64,000 bases of DNA from Clostridiales bacterium (GTDB taxonomy: Bacteria > Bacillota > Clostridia > Oscillospirales > Oscillospiraceae). A program made the translations under genes and the position numbers. The notes under the pieces were generated by a model that saw only the letters and a program-made list of their open reading frames with translations, was not told the origin of the DNA and made no database searches. Below, one piece after another: positions 25,234 through 33,454 of the stretch. Each line of letters starts with the position of its first letter. Position 1 is the stretch's first letter. Where the stretch lies: NCBI GenBank assembly GCA_004555655.1, contig SFHJ01000024.1, positions 1-64,000 on the forward strand, in the 5' to 3' direction.

Positions 25234-26334
25234 ATGACGGAACGCGAACAGGAAATCTTCCATATCATCCAACAGAACCCCGCCATCTCGCAGAGCGAAC
25301 TGGCGGCGCAGCTGAATCTGGCGCGCAGCTCGGTCGCGGTGCACATCGCGAATCTGCAGAAAAAGGGTTACATCCTCGGCAAGGGCTATATCGTCAACGA
25401 CTCGTTCTATGTTGTGGGCGTGGGCGCGGCAAACGTGGATATTCACGGGCGCTCCAGAAAGCCGATCGTCCTGCGCGACTCCAACCCCAGCCACATGAGT
25501 TCCTCCGCAGGCGGCGTGACGCGCAACGTGTGCGAAAATCTCGCCCGGCTCGGCGCAGACGTAAAGCTCATCTCTGCCGTCGGCAGCGACGTCTATGCCG
25601 AGCAGATCCGCCGCGAATGTCTGGCAGCCGGGATCGACATCGGAAACCTCTACACCGTCGACGGCCATCCGTCGTCCACCTACCTGTCGGTGCTGGATGA
25701 AAAGGGCGATATGTTCGTGGCGATGTCCGACATGTCAATTTTGAAAGAGCTGCCCGCCGATTATCTCACCAGCAAAAAAAGCCTCATCCGCGGCGCGCGG
25801 CTCGTGACCTGCGACCCCAGCCTGCCCGCTTCGCTCATCGCGCACCTGCTCGACGAGTGTGCCGGCGGCCCGCCGGTCTATGTCGACCCCGTTTCCACGG
25901 CCTACGCGCGTGTGCTCGCGCCGTTCATCGGCCGTTTCGATACCGCAAAGCCCAATGTGATGGAGCTGGAGATCCTCAGCGGCATGGAGATCGTCTCCCA
26001 CGCAGACCTGCTTCGCGCATGTGAAGCGGTGCTGGCCAAGGGCCTGCGGCGTATTTTTGTCAGCCAGGGCAAGGGCGGCTGCTTGTACATGGATCAGACG
26101 GGCCGCGTGCTTGAGCGCAGGCTCCGTCCGCTCGAGGCCATGGTCAACGCCACCGGCGCGGGCGACGCATTTATGGCCGCCGTGATCTACAGTACGGTAA
26201 ACAGCTTCCCCATTGAAAAAACGCTCGACTATGCGCTGGCCGCGGGTATCGCCGCCGTCAGCCATGAAAAGACCATCAACCCCAATATGAGCGTATCGCT
26301 CATTGAATCTATCCTGAAGGAGTATGCACTATGA
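25234..26334 (+). CDS. psuK: Pseudouridine kinase-like PfkB protein with N-terminal HTH
   Basis: A 366-aa two-part protein. Residues 1-60 form a winged helix-turn-helix (SQSELAAQLNLARSSVAVHI, an AsnC/MarR-like turn). Residues 65-360 form a PfkB sugar kinase with the N-terminal glycine motif SAGGVTRNVCENLARLGA and the C-terminal anion-hole motif NATGAGDAF (catalytic Asp). It overlaps psuG by 4 bp, and together they would phosphorylate pseudouridine and then split the C-glycosidic bond to uracil and ribose 5-phosphate. The ATG at 25234 is preferred over a TTG six codons upstream. The HTH suggests it may also regulate its own operon. Another nucleoside or sugar substrate is possible. Confidence 0.82.
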   Translation: MTEREQEIFHIIQQNPAISQSELAAQLNLARSSVAVHIANLQKKGYILGKGYIVNDSFYVVGVGAANVDIHGRSRKPIVLRDSNPSHMSSSAGGVTRNVCENLARLGADVKLISAVGSDVYAEQIRRECLAAGIDIGNLYTVDGHPSSTYLSVLDEKGDMFVAMSDMSILKELPADYLTSKKSLIRGARLVTCDPSLPASLIAHLLDECAGGPPVYVDPVSTAYARVLAPFIGRFDTAKPNVMELEILSGMEIVSHADLLRACEAVLAKGLRRIFVSQGKGGCLYMDQTGRVLERRLRPLEAMVNATGAGDAFMAAVIYSTVNSFPIEKTLDYALAAGIAAVSHEKTINPNMSVSLIESILKEYAL

Positions 26335-27248
26335 ACATCGAAAAGTATCTGTCCGTCACCCCCGAGATCGCCGAGGCTGTCGCTGCCGGCAAGCCCGTCG
26401 TCGCGCTCGAATCCACCATTCTCAGCCACGGTATGCCCTATCCGCAGAACGTTGAATTCGCGCACAAGGTTGAGGAAATCGTCCGCGCTGAGGGCGCCAT
26501 TCCCGCCACCACCGCCATCATCGGCGGCAAGCTGAAGGTCGGCCTGACGGCCGAGGAGCTGGAGATCATGTGCAAGGCTGACGGCGTAGGCAAGGTCAGC
26601 CGCCGCGACGTGGCCGTGTACCTCGCCACCAACCAGACCGGCGCCACCACCGTCGCCACCACCATGATGATCGCCGCCATGGCGGGCATCCGCTTCTTCG
26701 CTACCGGCGGTATCGGCGGCGTGCACCGCGGCGCGGAAAAGACGATGGACATTTCCGCCGACCTGCAGGAGCTGGCAAACACCCCGGTGTGCGTCATCTG
26801 CGCGGGTGCAAAGAGCCTGCTGGATCTCGGCCTGACGCTCGAGTACCTCGAGACACAGGGCGTGCCGGTTCTGGGACTGCGTACCGACGAACTGCCCGCG
26901 TTCTATTGCCGCACCTCGGGCTTCAAGCTCGACTACAACTGCCCCGATGAAGAGACGGTCGCAAAGATCATGAAGACCAAGTGGGATCTGGGCCTCAAGG
27001 GCGGCTCGGTCGTCGGCAACCCCATCCCCGAGGAATATGCGCTCGACCATGACGAGATGGAAGCCGTCATTTCCAAGGCCATTGACGAGGCCAACGAGCA
27101 GCACATCCACGGCAAGGCGCTCACACCGTTCCTGCTTGCGCACATCAAAGACATGACCAACGGCGTGTCCTTCGCGTCCAACCTGCAGCTGGCGTACAAC
27201 AACGCCCGCGCAGCCAGCAAGATCGCCGTCGCCTACTCCAGGCTCTGA
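26331..27248 (+). CDS. psuG: Pseudouridine-5'-phosphate glycosidase
   Basis: Breaks the C-C glycosidic bond of pseudouridine 5'-phosphate to uracil and ribose 5-phosphate, using Mn and a catalytic Lys. The 305-aa length is typical. Family motifs are ALESTILSHGMP (about 25-36), GVGKVSRRD near 86 (Lys88 or Lys nearby), TGATTVATTM, FATGGIGGVHRG (near 124) and NPIPEEYAL. Its ATG overlaps the psuK stop (ATGA), so the pair is translationally coupled. It ends in a strong terminator shared with the converging hflC. Confidence 0.92.
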   Translation: MNIEKYLSVTPEIAEAVAAGKPVVALESTILSHGMPYPQNVEFAHKVEEIVRAEGAIPATTAIIGGKLKVGLTAEELEIMCKADGVGKVSRRDVAVYLATNQTGATTVATTMMIAAMAGIRFFATGGIGGVHRGAEKTMDISADLQELANTPVCVICAGAKSLLDLGLTLEYLETQGVPVLGLRTDELPAFYCRTSGFKLDYNCPDEETVAKIMKTKWDLGLKGGSVVGNPIPEEYALDHDEMEAVISKAIDEANEQHIHGKALTPFLLAHIKDMTNGVSFASNLQLAYNNARAASKIAVAYSRL

Positions 27249-27261
27249 TATTGCGAAAAAT

Positions 27262-27292
27262 GTCCGGAAGGCATCGCCTTCCGGACGTTTTT
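27262..27292. terminator. Terminator between psuG and hflC
   Basis: GTCCGGAAGGC and GCCTTCCGGAC pair around a 3-nt loop, followed by GTTTTTG. AAAAA on the left gives a T-run for the minus strand too. Confidence 0.88.
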
Positions 27293-27307
27293 GTTTCTCT
27301 GCGGCGC

Positions 27308-28180
27308 TTATTCCCCGTTAAAGACCTGCGCGATGGGTGAATCCGACGAGACGACCAGCGTCTTGCTGCCGCTTGTCAGCGCGCTTCTGGCCATGTCCAG
27401 CGCACGCATGAACTCGTAGAAATCGGCCTCGTCCTGCGTGTCATACACCTGTGAGAGAATGCGCATATACTCCGCCTCGCCCTCGGCCTTGATCTTTTCG
27501 GCCTCGGCGCTGGCCTCGGAGAGCGTGATCTGCACGGACTTGTCAGCCTCGTTGCGGATCTCCTTGGCCTCGGCGTCGCCCTCAGCCACATAGGAAGCGG
27601 CGATGTTGCCGCGCTCGGAGATCATGCGCTCATATACGGCGGCCTTGTTCTCATCCGGCAGGTCGATGCGCTTGGTCTCGATGGCCTTGACCGTGATGCC
27701 GTAGGCCGCAAAGGTGTCGCCCACATTTTCCATGATCTTCGCCGCCAGCTCGCCGTCACGGCCGGAGATGACCTCCTCTTGCTTCATGGAGCTGATGACG
27801 TTTTTCAGGCTGTTGTAGACCACGGTATCGATGCGGTACTCGGCGCTTGCCAGATTGCCCGAGAGCGTCTGGATAAATTTGAGCGGATCGGTGATTTCCC
27901 ACAGCACGAAGCTGTCGGCGACCATCGACTTTTTATCCGCCGTGATGACGTCGCTCACAGCGAGGTCATAGAGCATTTCCGTCTTGGGCAGCGTGCTCGA
28001 CGACTGCACGAACGGCATTTTGAGTGACAGTCCCGGCTGGTCGATCACACGCACAACTGCGCCAAACTGCTTGATGATGGTGTATTCGTTGGGCTGCGTG
28101 ACGACAAGGCTCGCGCTCAGCACGATGATGAGCGCCACGACGAGCACAATGGGGATGAGAATTTTCAGTGTTTTAGCCAT
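27308..28180 (-). CDS. hflC: HflC-like SPFH/prohibitin protein
   Basis: A 290-aa membrane-anchored protein with one N-terminal helix (about residues 5-27), an SPFH domain (about 30-190) and a helical, Ala/Glu-rich C-terminal coiled coil (EASAEAEKIKAEGEAEY). In other bacteria HflC forms a large ring with HflK that encloses and controls the FtsH protease. The ATG at 28180 overlaps the end of hflK by 8 bp, so translation is coupled. An in-frame open stretch upstream lacks a ribosome-binding site. No ftsH gene is adjacent. It could also be a general stomatin-like scaffold. Confidence 0.85.
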   Translation of the reverse strand: MAKTLKILIPIVLVVALIIVLSASLVVTQPNEYTIIKQFGAVVRVIDQPGLSLKMPFVQSSSTLPKTEMLYDLAVSDVITADKKSMVADSFVLWEITDPLKFIQTLSGNLASAEYRIDTVVYNSLKNVISSMKQEEVISGRDGELAAKIMENVGDTFAAYGITVKAIETKRIDLPDENKAAVYERMISERGNIAASYVAEGDAEAKEIRNEADKSVQITLSEASAEAEKIKAEGEAEYMRILSQVYDTQDEADFYEFMRALDMARSALTSGSKTLVVSSDSPIAQVFNGE

Positions 28181-29177
28181 TGTCCGTGCCCTCCTCGGGA
28201 AGATTGATGGTTGCATACTGCTCCAGCGGCAAAGACGTCTGCACGCCGGTGTCCGCATCTACGATGTAGAGCCTCATGCCGGGCAGCACCTCCTCCATGG
28301 CCTCATAGAACAGCCGCTGCTTGGTGATGAGCGGATACTTCTGATACTCGTTGTAGAGCTCGGTGAAGCGTGCAGCCTGGCCGGTGGCCTCGTTGATCTT
28401 GCTCTCTCGGTAGGCCTCGGCCTGCTTGATGATTTCGTCGGCGTCGGCCTTGGCTGCAGGCGTGACCTCGTTGGCGTACTTCTTTGCGTTGTTCACAGCC
28501 GTATCGGCGCTCTGCTTGGCCGTCTCGACGGCGGTGAAGGCCTGCTGCACCTCGGCCGTGGGCGGCTCAGCGTCCTGGATGGTGATGTTCGTGAGCTGGA
28601 TACCGAGATCCTCCTGCTCCAGCCGCGCGATGACCTTCTCCTTGATCTCGGATTGAATCTCACTCTTGCCCGTTGTGATGACGCTGTCGACATTGTAAAG
28701 GCCGATGGTATCGCGGATATAGCTCTGGCAGAGCATCTTTAAAATGCCGATCGGGTCGCTGGAATTGTACAGATACTTGATGGGGTCGGTCACGCGGTAT
28801 TCGACATAGAAGTCGACATTGACGAAATTGTAGTCATACGTGATCATGAGCGACTCTTCCTCAAACGACTCGTTGCTGTTTGCGCGGTAGCCGAGGGGGA
28901 AGCCCTGGATGCTCTTGGACACCTTGGTGACGCGTTGCACCAGCGGCAGCTTGGGCTGCAGGCCCGAGGCCGAGACCATCGTGGGCTTGCCGAACGTGGT
29001 GATGACCGCGTACTGGTCTTCCTTGAGCGTATAGAACGAATCCAGGCTCAAAATCAGCACCAGCACTACCAGCGGGATGATCCACAGCAGCTTCTTTAAG
29101 CCTCTGGGCCTTGGTTTTTTTCTGCCGGGCTGGCTGCTGTAATTGCCCTGCCCGGGATATCCAAAGTTGTTTTCCAT
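28173..29177 (-). CDS. hflK: HflK-like SPFH/prohibitin protein
   Basis: A 334-aa partner of HflC. The N-terminal 25 residues are Gly/Gln/Pro-rich and cytoplasmic, followed by a single helix at about 30-48 and an SPFH domain (TTFGKP, near 62). A helical region with ETAKQSADTAVNNAKKYA follows from about 210. An upstream in-frame GTG is possible, but the ATG at 29177 is best spaced from AAGGAG. It is the first gene of the hflKC operon and lies divergently to a DUF4317 gene, 158 bp away. No clear promoter was identified for it. Confidence 0.85.
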   Translation of the reverse strand: MENNFGYPGQGNYSSQPGRKKPRPRGLKKLLWIIPLVVLVLILSLDSFYTLKEDQYAVITTFGKPTMVSASGLQPKLPLVQRVTKVSKSIQGFPLGYRANSNESFEEESLMITYDYNFVNVDFYVEYRVTDPIKYLYNSSDPIGILKMLCQSYIRDTIGLYNVDSVITTGKSEIQSEIKEKVIARLEQEDLGIQLTNITIQDAEPPTAEVQQAFTAVETAKQSADTAVNNAKKYANEVTPAAKADADEIIKQAEAYRESKINEATGQAARFTELYNEYQKYPLITKQRLFYEAMEEVLPGMRLYIVDADTGVQTSLPLEQYATINLPEEGTDNG

Positions 29178-29335
29178 AAGCACACTCCTTTTTGCTTGTG
29201 TGGTTTACCTGCATGTTCAGTTAGACGTTAAAAAACCGTTCAGGTTCCCAGCCCATTGTACACGAAAATGCACCATAGATAAAGAGGCAAAAATGTGCTA
29301 TACTGACAGGGTTCCAGTTTGAAAGGAGAAGCAAT

Positions 29336-30469
29336 ATGACCGAAAAAGAAATTCGCGAGCTGCGGCAGCGCCAGCGCCCGGACCGCACCAATATCACCGC
29401 CGTACGCGGCTGTTATGTATCCGATTCGCGCGAAATTTTATCCACCTTCCGCCAGTCCCTCGGTCTTATGAGCGAGGAGGACAGGGAGTCGTATCTGGGC
29501 GTTTTCCGCAAGGTCCTCTCTGGCACGGTTGAAAAAAATCTCATCGACGTGATCTTCCGCACGCAGCAGGTGGCGGACTCCGCCGAGCACCGGCTGCTCA
29601 TGCGCCTGCGCGATTCGCAGCTGAATGACGACGAGGCTGTCGGGCAGCTGTTTGATACCATCATCGCATCTCTCACGCTTGACACGGGCTATCTCATTTT
29701 ACTCGCGGCCGAGCGCTACGACGTGCCGCGCCGGGCGAAGGACGGTGCGGGCCTTGACGGCGGCGACGAGGTCTTTCCCTACATTCTCTGCGCCGTCTGC
29801 CCTGTGAAGCCCGGACGGCAGACGCTCAGCTACGCGGCCGAGGATAAGGCGTTTCATATCCGCTCTGCGGGCTATGTGGCGGGCTTGCCTGAGGTGGGCT
29901 TCTTGTTCCCGGCGTTTGACGGCAGGCGCACGAACCTCTATGACTGTCTGTACTACTCGCGCAGTGCGCAGAATAATCATCCGGAGCTGATCGAGGCGCT
30001 CTTCCACATCGAGCCGCCCGTACCCGCAGGAGAGCAGAAGCAGACGTTCGACGCGCTGTTGTCGCAGACGCTCGAGAGCGAATGCAGCCTTGGCGTGGTG
30101 CAGTCGGTGCAGAGCGATCTGCGCGAGCGCATCAGCGTACATAAAGAGACGCACACGGACGAGCCGCTGACCGTCAGCCGCAGCGAGGTAGCCGGGACGC
30201 TGGCTGCGTGCGGCGTGAGTGAGGAAAAGCTGGCCGCGTTCAACGTCAAATTTGACCAGTCATTCGGTGAAAGCGCTGCTCTCTCGCCGCGCAATCTGAT
30301 CGATGCGAAGAAGTTCCAGCTCAAAACGCCCGACGTCATCATTCAGGTCAACCCCGACCGCAGCGATCTTGTGCAGACGCGCGTGCTGGGCGGGGTGAAG
30401 TACATCCTCATCTGCGCCGACGAGGGCGTGGAGGCGGGCGGCGTGAGCATCCAGATCGAGCAGAACTGA
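29336..30469 (+). CDS. DUF4317-family protein
   Basis: A 377-aa cytoplasmic protein of a family mostly found in clostridia, with no known function. The N-terminus (MTEKEIRELRQR, then TAVRGCYV and TLSGTVEKNL) fits the family as I know it. There are no signal peptides, membrane helices or obvious catalytic motifs. The start has AAAGGAG, and a TATACT -10 lies at about 29297 with a poor -35. Immediately after the stop codon begins the remnant of an IS5-type transposase on the other strand, so an insertion or deletion took place right at this gene's end. Confidence 0.75.
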   Translation: MTEKEIRELRQRQRPDRTNITAVRGCYVSDSREILSTFRQSLGLMSEEDRESYLGVFRKVLSGTVEKNLIDVIFRTQQVADSAEHRLLMRLRDSQLNDDEAVGQLFDTIIASLTLDTGYLILLAAERYDVPRRAKDGAGLDGGDEVFPYILCAVCPVKPGRQTLSYAAEDKAFHIRSAGYVAGLPEVGFLFPAFDGRRTNLYDCLYYSRSAQNNHPELIEALFHIEPPVPAGEQKQTFDALLSQTLESECSLGVVQSVQSDLRERISVHKETHTDEPLTVSRSEVAGTLAACGVSEEKLAAFNVKFDQSFGESAALSPRNLIDAKKFQLKTPDVIIQVNPDRSDLVQTRVLGGVKYILICADEGVEAGGVSIQIEQN

Positions 30470-30704
30470 CAACGGCTCCCATGTCTGAGCGGTCATACAG
30501 TTTTTGAAGCATATAGATCCGCAGCATCCGTTCCAAATCGCGGAGCTTATTCCCGCGCTCCCCCTTGAAATCGCACGGCTTGATTTCCGAAACTCATTTT
30601 CCCCACGGAACGATGCGATTGATCTGCGCAGGAAACTCTTTTTTCTTCGTCCGTACACTCGCCAGTTCATCGCTGAACGCGGACATCGTTATCTGCTTAT
30701 CCAT
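30470..30704 (-). pseudogene. IS5-type transposase, N-terminal remnant
   Basis: From the ATG at 30704 (MDKQITMSAFSDELASVR) the minus strand encodes the N-terminus of a clostridial IS5-type transposase. A TGA at 30594-30596 replaces the Trp codon of the usual IVPWGEW region. The frame then continues past the stop (VSEIKPCDFKGERGNK, RMLRIYMLQKLYD) and breaks off near 30472, right at the stop codon of the DUF4317 gene. The catalytic DDE domain is gone, so the remnant is inactive. It marks former insertion-sequence activity between DUF4317 and the serine recombinase. Confidence 0.85.
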
Positions 30705-30777
30705 ACATAAACTATACCATTCTTCAGGCCATATCGCACGTCCTTTTTCTGTGCGGTGTTGCCCTTGTAACTGCAAT

Positions 30778-30837
30778 AACAGCCGCACCGGGCGATGCCG
30801 TATGTGATACGGCCTCATTCTATTCGGTGCGGCTGTT
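30778..30837. repeat. Large nested hairpin upstream of the IS5 remnant
   Basis: Outer arms AACAGCCGCACCG (30778-30790) and CGGTGCGGCTGTT (30825-30837) pair perfectly. Inner arms GCCGTAT and ATACGGC (30797-30813) form a second stem. The right side continues with TTC. It may be a terminator protecting the insertion sequence, or one of its ends. No gene lies between 30705 and 30996. Confidence 0.7.
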
Positions 30838-30996
30838 TTCTGTGGGATGTAAGACCTGCCGCCACAGGCGTATCTGTTTGCGGCGCATGGTTTTCATTCC
30901 GCGTGGAACCAATTTCTGCTTGCCCGTCTTGTGGGACAGGCAAGAAAACGCTCCGCATGCATAGAGTAATGAAAAGCAGATGAAGGGGGAGATTCC

Positions 30997-31125
30997 ATGA
31001 AAAAGCAGTCACTTCAAGTAACATGTTCCTTTTCCGGCGAGGGGGATGCGCAGCAGATCCTGCTCCAATCCTTTCGCCTGTACCTCAGCCGCAGCCTTAC
31101 GCGGCGCCATGACAGCAAGGCGTAA
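30997..31125 (+). CDS. Small 42-residue protein ahead of the recombinase
   Basis: A short gene starting MKKQSLQVTCSFSGEGDAQQ and ending with a basic stretch (SLTRRHDSKA). A GGGGGAG site precedes the ATG. Small proteins with a similar start (MK-x-V-T-C-x-F) are commonly found directly before large serine recombinases in clostridial mobile elements. Their function is not established. The gap to the recombinase is 39 bp and has no terminator, so they are probably co-transcribed. The protein is too short for a confident family call. Confidence 0.6.
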   Translation: MKKQSLQVTCSFSGEGDAQQILLQSFRLYLSRSLTRRHDSKA

Positions 31126-31164
31126 TGCCTGTGATAAACGGCCGCTTATCGCTGGAGGTACAAA

Positions 31165-32748
31165 ATGTATTTCGAGATAAGCAACCCCATGGAGTATCAT
31201 GCGGCATTGTACATCAGACTGTCAAAGGAGGATGAGAACGAAGGACCATCGGAAAGCGTTACGAACCAGAAATCGCTGCTAAATGAGTTCGTCCAGCAGC
31301 ACAGGCTTTCCGTCTATGAGACCTATGTGGATGATGGCTGGAGCGGCACAAACTTTGACCGCCCGGACTTTCAGCGGATGATTGGCGACATCGAGGCCAG
31401 GAAGGTCAACATGGTCATTACCAAGGACTTGAGCCGCCTGGGCCGTGACTACATCATGACCGGCCATTATATGGAGCGGTACTTCCCAGAAAAGCGGGTG
31501 CGGTATATCTCTCTGCTGGACGGTATCGACACCGGCGTGGAGTCCAGCGCCAACGACATTACGCCGTTCCGGGCCATCATGAACGACATGTATGCCAAGG
31601 ACATCTCTAAGAAGATCAGGAGCGTCAAGCGGGATAAGCAACGGAAGGGACAGTTCATCGGCGGCAAGCCGGTCTATGGCTACAAGATGCACCCCACAGA
31701 GAAAAACAAAATCGTCATCGACGAGGAAGTGGCGCCCATGGTGCGGCGGATCTTCGGTATGGCGCTGGCCGGCATGAGCTGCCGTCAGATCGCGACCCAA
31801 CTGAACGCAGAAGGAGTTCCGACCCCAGCAACCTATGCGGGGCTGCCGGTACCCAATCCCGGTCCCTACACCGGTCTGTGGAGCAGTGAACGCATTTCCG
31901 ATATGCTGCAAAACGAGACCTATATTGGCAACATGGTGCAGGGCCGCAGCGTGAAAATCAGCTATAAATCCAAGAAGTGCCTGAAACAGGACCGGGAGAA
32001 TTGGGTGATTGTGGAGGGCACCCATGAGCCGCTGATCGACACCGAGACGTTCCGCAAGGTGCGGATGCTGGTCAACAGCCGCAAGCACACCCGCAGCAGA
32101 ACCTATGACTTTCTATTAAAAGGCTTGATCTTCTGCCACGAGTGTGGGTATCCCCTGGCGCTGCTCAACCGCAAAAACGCCGCCGGAGAGGATGTGCTGT
32201 ATTTCGTCTGCCGTACCTATCAGCGATTCACCAGGGCGGGCGTCTGCTCCTGCCATTCCATCAAGGAAAAGACCGTCACGGATGCAGTCATTGCCAAGGT
32301 GCGGGAAGTCTGTGAGGCCTGCTTAACCCCCAAGGAACTGTTGCCCATCGCTCAGAAAACGGTGGAGCAGGCCCAGAAGGAGAATGCACCGGAGACCGGG
32401 ATGCAGGCAATCCAAAGTAAGATTGACAGCCTGACAGCCAATCTCGACAAGATGTACATGGACCGGCTCAGCGGTCTGCTGGCGGAAGCGGATTTTGAGC
32501 GCATCTACAGCAAGGTCAAACTGGAGCGAAGCCTTCTGGAAGAAAAACGGCAGGAGCTGGAACTGCGAAAGAAAAGCCCCGTCCGCACAGAGGACAGGGC
32601 AAAAGAGCTGGTGCAGTGCTTCATGGACTCAGCCTTTGCCAGCCGGGAGCTGCTGGTCAGCCTGATCGAGCGGATCGAGCTGACCGAGGACAAACGGGTT
32701 ATCATCAAGTTTCGCTTCCAACAGCTCAATGACGTAAATTCGACGTAA
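31165..32748 (+). CDS. Large serine site-specific recombinase (TnpX/SpoIVCA type)
   Basis: A 527-aa recombinase. The resolvase domain (about 12-155) has the nucleophile Ser20 in YIRLSKED, with TKDLSRLGRDY and GVESSANDITPFRAIMNDMYAKD downstream. A recombinase domain (about 170-280, YGYKMHPTEKN) is followed by a zinc ribbon with CHECGYP and a later CSC pair (about 330-370) and a coiled coil (about 400-480). Such enzymes integrate and excise mobile elements or the sigK-splitting skin element. GGAGG precedes the start. No other mobile-element genes (relaxase, coupling protein, capsid) are in view. A terminator closes the gene, and a sigma-K-like fragment lies 48 bp further on. Confidence 0.9.
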   Translation: MYFEISNPMEYHAALYIRLSKEDENEGPSESVTNQKSLLNEFVQQHRLSVYETYVDDGWSGTNFDRPDFQRMIGDIEARKVNMVITKDLSRLGRDYIMTGHYMERYFPEKRVRYISLLDGIDTGVESSANDITPFRAIMNDMYAKDISKKIRSVKRDKQRKGQFIGGKPVYGYKMHPTEKNKIVIDEEVAPMVRRIFGMALAGMSCRQIATQLNAEGVPTPATYAGLPVPNPGPYTGLWSSERISDMLQNETYIGNMVQGRSVKISYKSKKCLKQDRENWVIVEGTHEPLIDTETFRKVRMLVNSRKHTRSRTYDFLLKGLIFCHECGYPLALLNRKNAAGEDVLYFVCRTYQRFTRAGVCSCHSIKEKTVTDAVIAKVREVCEACLTPKELLPIAQKTVEQAQKENAPETGMQAIQSKIDSLTANLDKMYMDRLSGLLAEADFERIYSKVKLERSLLEEKRQELELRKKSPVRTEDRAKELVQCFMDSAFASRELLVSLIERIELTEDKRVIIKFRFQQLNDVNST

Positions 32749-32750
32749 TA

Positions 32751-32773
32751 TGCCGCAAAAGCGGCACTTTTTT
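32751..32773 (+). terminator. Terminator after the serine recombinase
   Basis: TGCCGC-AAAA-GCGGCA followed by CTTTTTT, only 2 bp past the stop codon. Confidence 0.88.
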
Positions 32774-32796
32774 CAAGGATATGGAACTTACATTAG

Positions 32797-32880
32797 TTCC
32801 GGCGGAATGTATCGCGCATCGAGAAAAAAGCGCTGCAGACGCTGCAGGAGGCGCTCAGTGATTTTGCGCCGGAGGCGTAA
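32797..32880 (+). pseudogene. sigK: C-terminal fragment of a sigma-K-like sigma factor
   Basis: An open stretch of 27 codons after a TAG reads FRRNVSRIEKKALQTLQEAL and ends SDFAPEA at a TAA. SRIEKKAL is the end of sigma-70 region 4.2 as in sporulation sigma factors (sigma-K ends SYVSRIEKRAL). In B. subtilis and C. difficile, sigK is split by a skin element carrying a serine recombinase that rejoins the gene in the mother cell. Here the fragment lies directly downstream of such a recombinase, but the N-terminal part is not in the window. It may be one half of a split gene or a dead leftover. Confidence 0.7.
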
Positions 32881-32913
32881 AATCCTGCAAACGCACGCCG
32901 CCGTGCAGGCGCC

Positions 32914-32952
32914 AAAAAGCTGCGGCCGGGCAGGAGCCTTCTGCCCGGCCGC
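32914..32952 (-). terminator. Terminator after the GNAT gene
   Basis: GCGGCCGGGCAG (32922-32933) and CTGCCCGGCCGC (32941-32952) form a strong stem. On the minus strand it is followed by AGCTTTTTGG. Confidence 0.82.
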
Positions 32953-32956
32953 GTAT

Positions 32957-33454
32957 TTACGGTTTCAGCGGCAGGCGGTAGCGCCAGCCTTTCTCCGTTT
33001 TTTCGTATTTTTCAAACCCCAGGCCCGTAAACAGCCGCTGCGAGGCGGTGTTGAAATCGTAGATCTCATTGACACGCAGATCGCCATAGCCCAGCTCCTT
33101 ACCACGCCCGATCAGCGCCGCGATTACGCGCCGCCCCACGCCGTGGCCGCGCAGGTCCGGATCGCCGATCACAATCGGGCAATCCTCCTGCCAGAACGTC
33201 ACGTCGCCCACGGGAGAAAACGCGCCGCCGCGGAAAAGCTCAATAAAGTACAGCTCACCGCGCGCATCGAGATACCGGTACATCCGTCCGAGCTTATCCA
33301 TATCATACGGCTCAGCTTTGCCGTCGACCAGGCGCACCGTTTCCGCGTCCTGATACCACGCAAGGGCAAACCCGTATTTTCCGTCGAAGCGGCGCAGGCG
33401 CAGTGTATCGTCAATCGGAAGATACTCCGGCTGCGCGATACCTTTAACCGGCAT
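32957..33454 (-). CDS. GNAT-family N-acetyltransferase
   Basis: A 165-aa acetyltransferase that uses acetyl-CoA on an unidentified amine. The acetyl-CoA-binding motif A is seen as DPDLRGHGVGRRVIAAL (about 107-123, R-x-x-G-x-G/A type), followed by the usual NEIYDFNTASQRLF motif B segment and GFEKYEK. It is the last gene of a leftward operon: greA, then the YicG-like gene, then this one, which overlaps the gene before it by 11 bp. Its substrate cannot be read from sequence. Confidence 0.78.
   Translation of the reverse strand: MPVKGIAQPEYLPIDDTLRLRRFDGKYGFALAWYQDAETVRLVDGKAEPYDMDKLGRMYRYLDARGELYFIELFRGGAFSPVGDVTFWQEDCPIVIGDPDLRGHGVGRRVIAALIGRGKELGYGDLRVNEIYDFNTASQRLFTGLGFEKYEKTEKGWRYRLPLKP

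Noticed and set aside
1..32880. The whole left half of the window as a giant skin element
   Set aside because: The left part carries ordinary metabolic genes (argGH, nadE, glnN) and no sigK N-terminus, so this extent is not supported.
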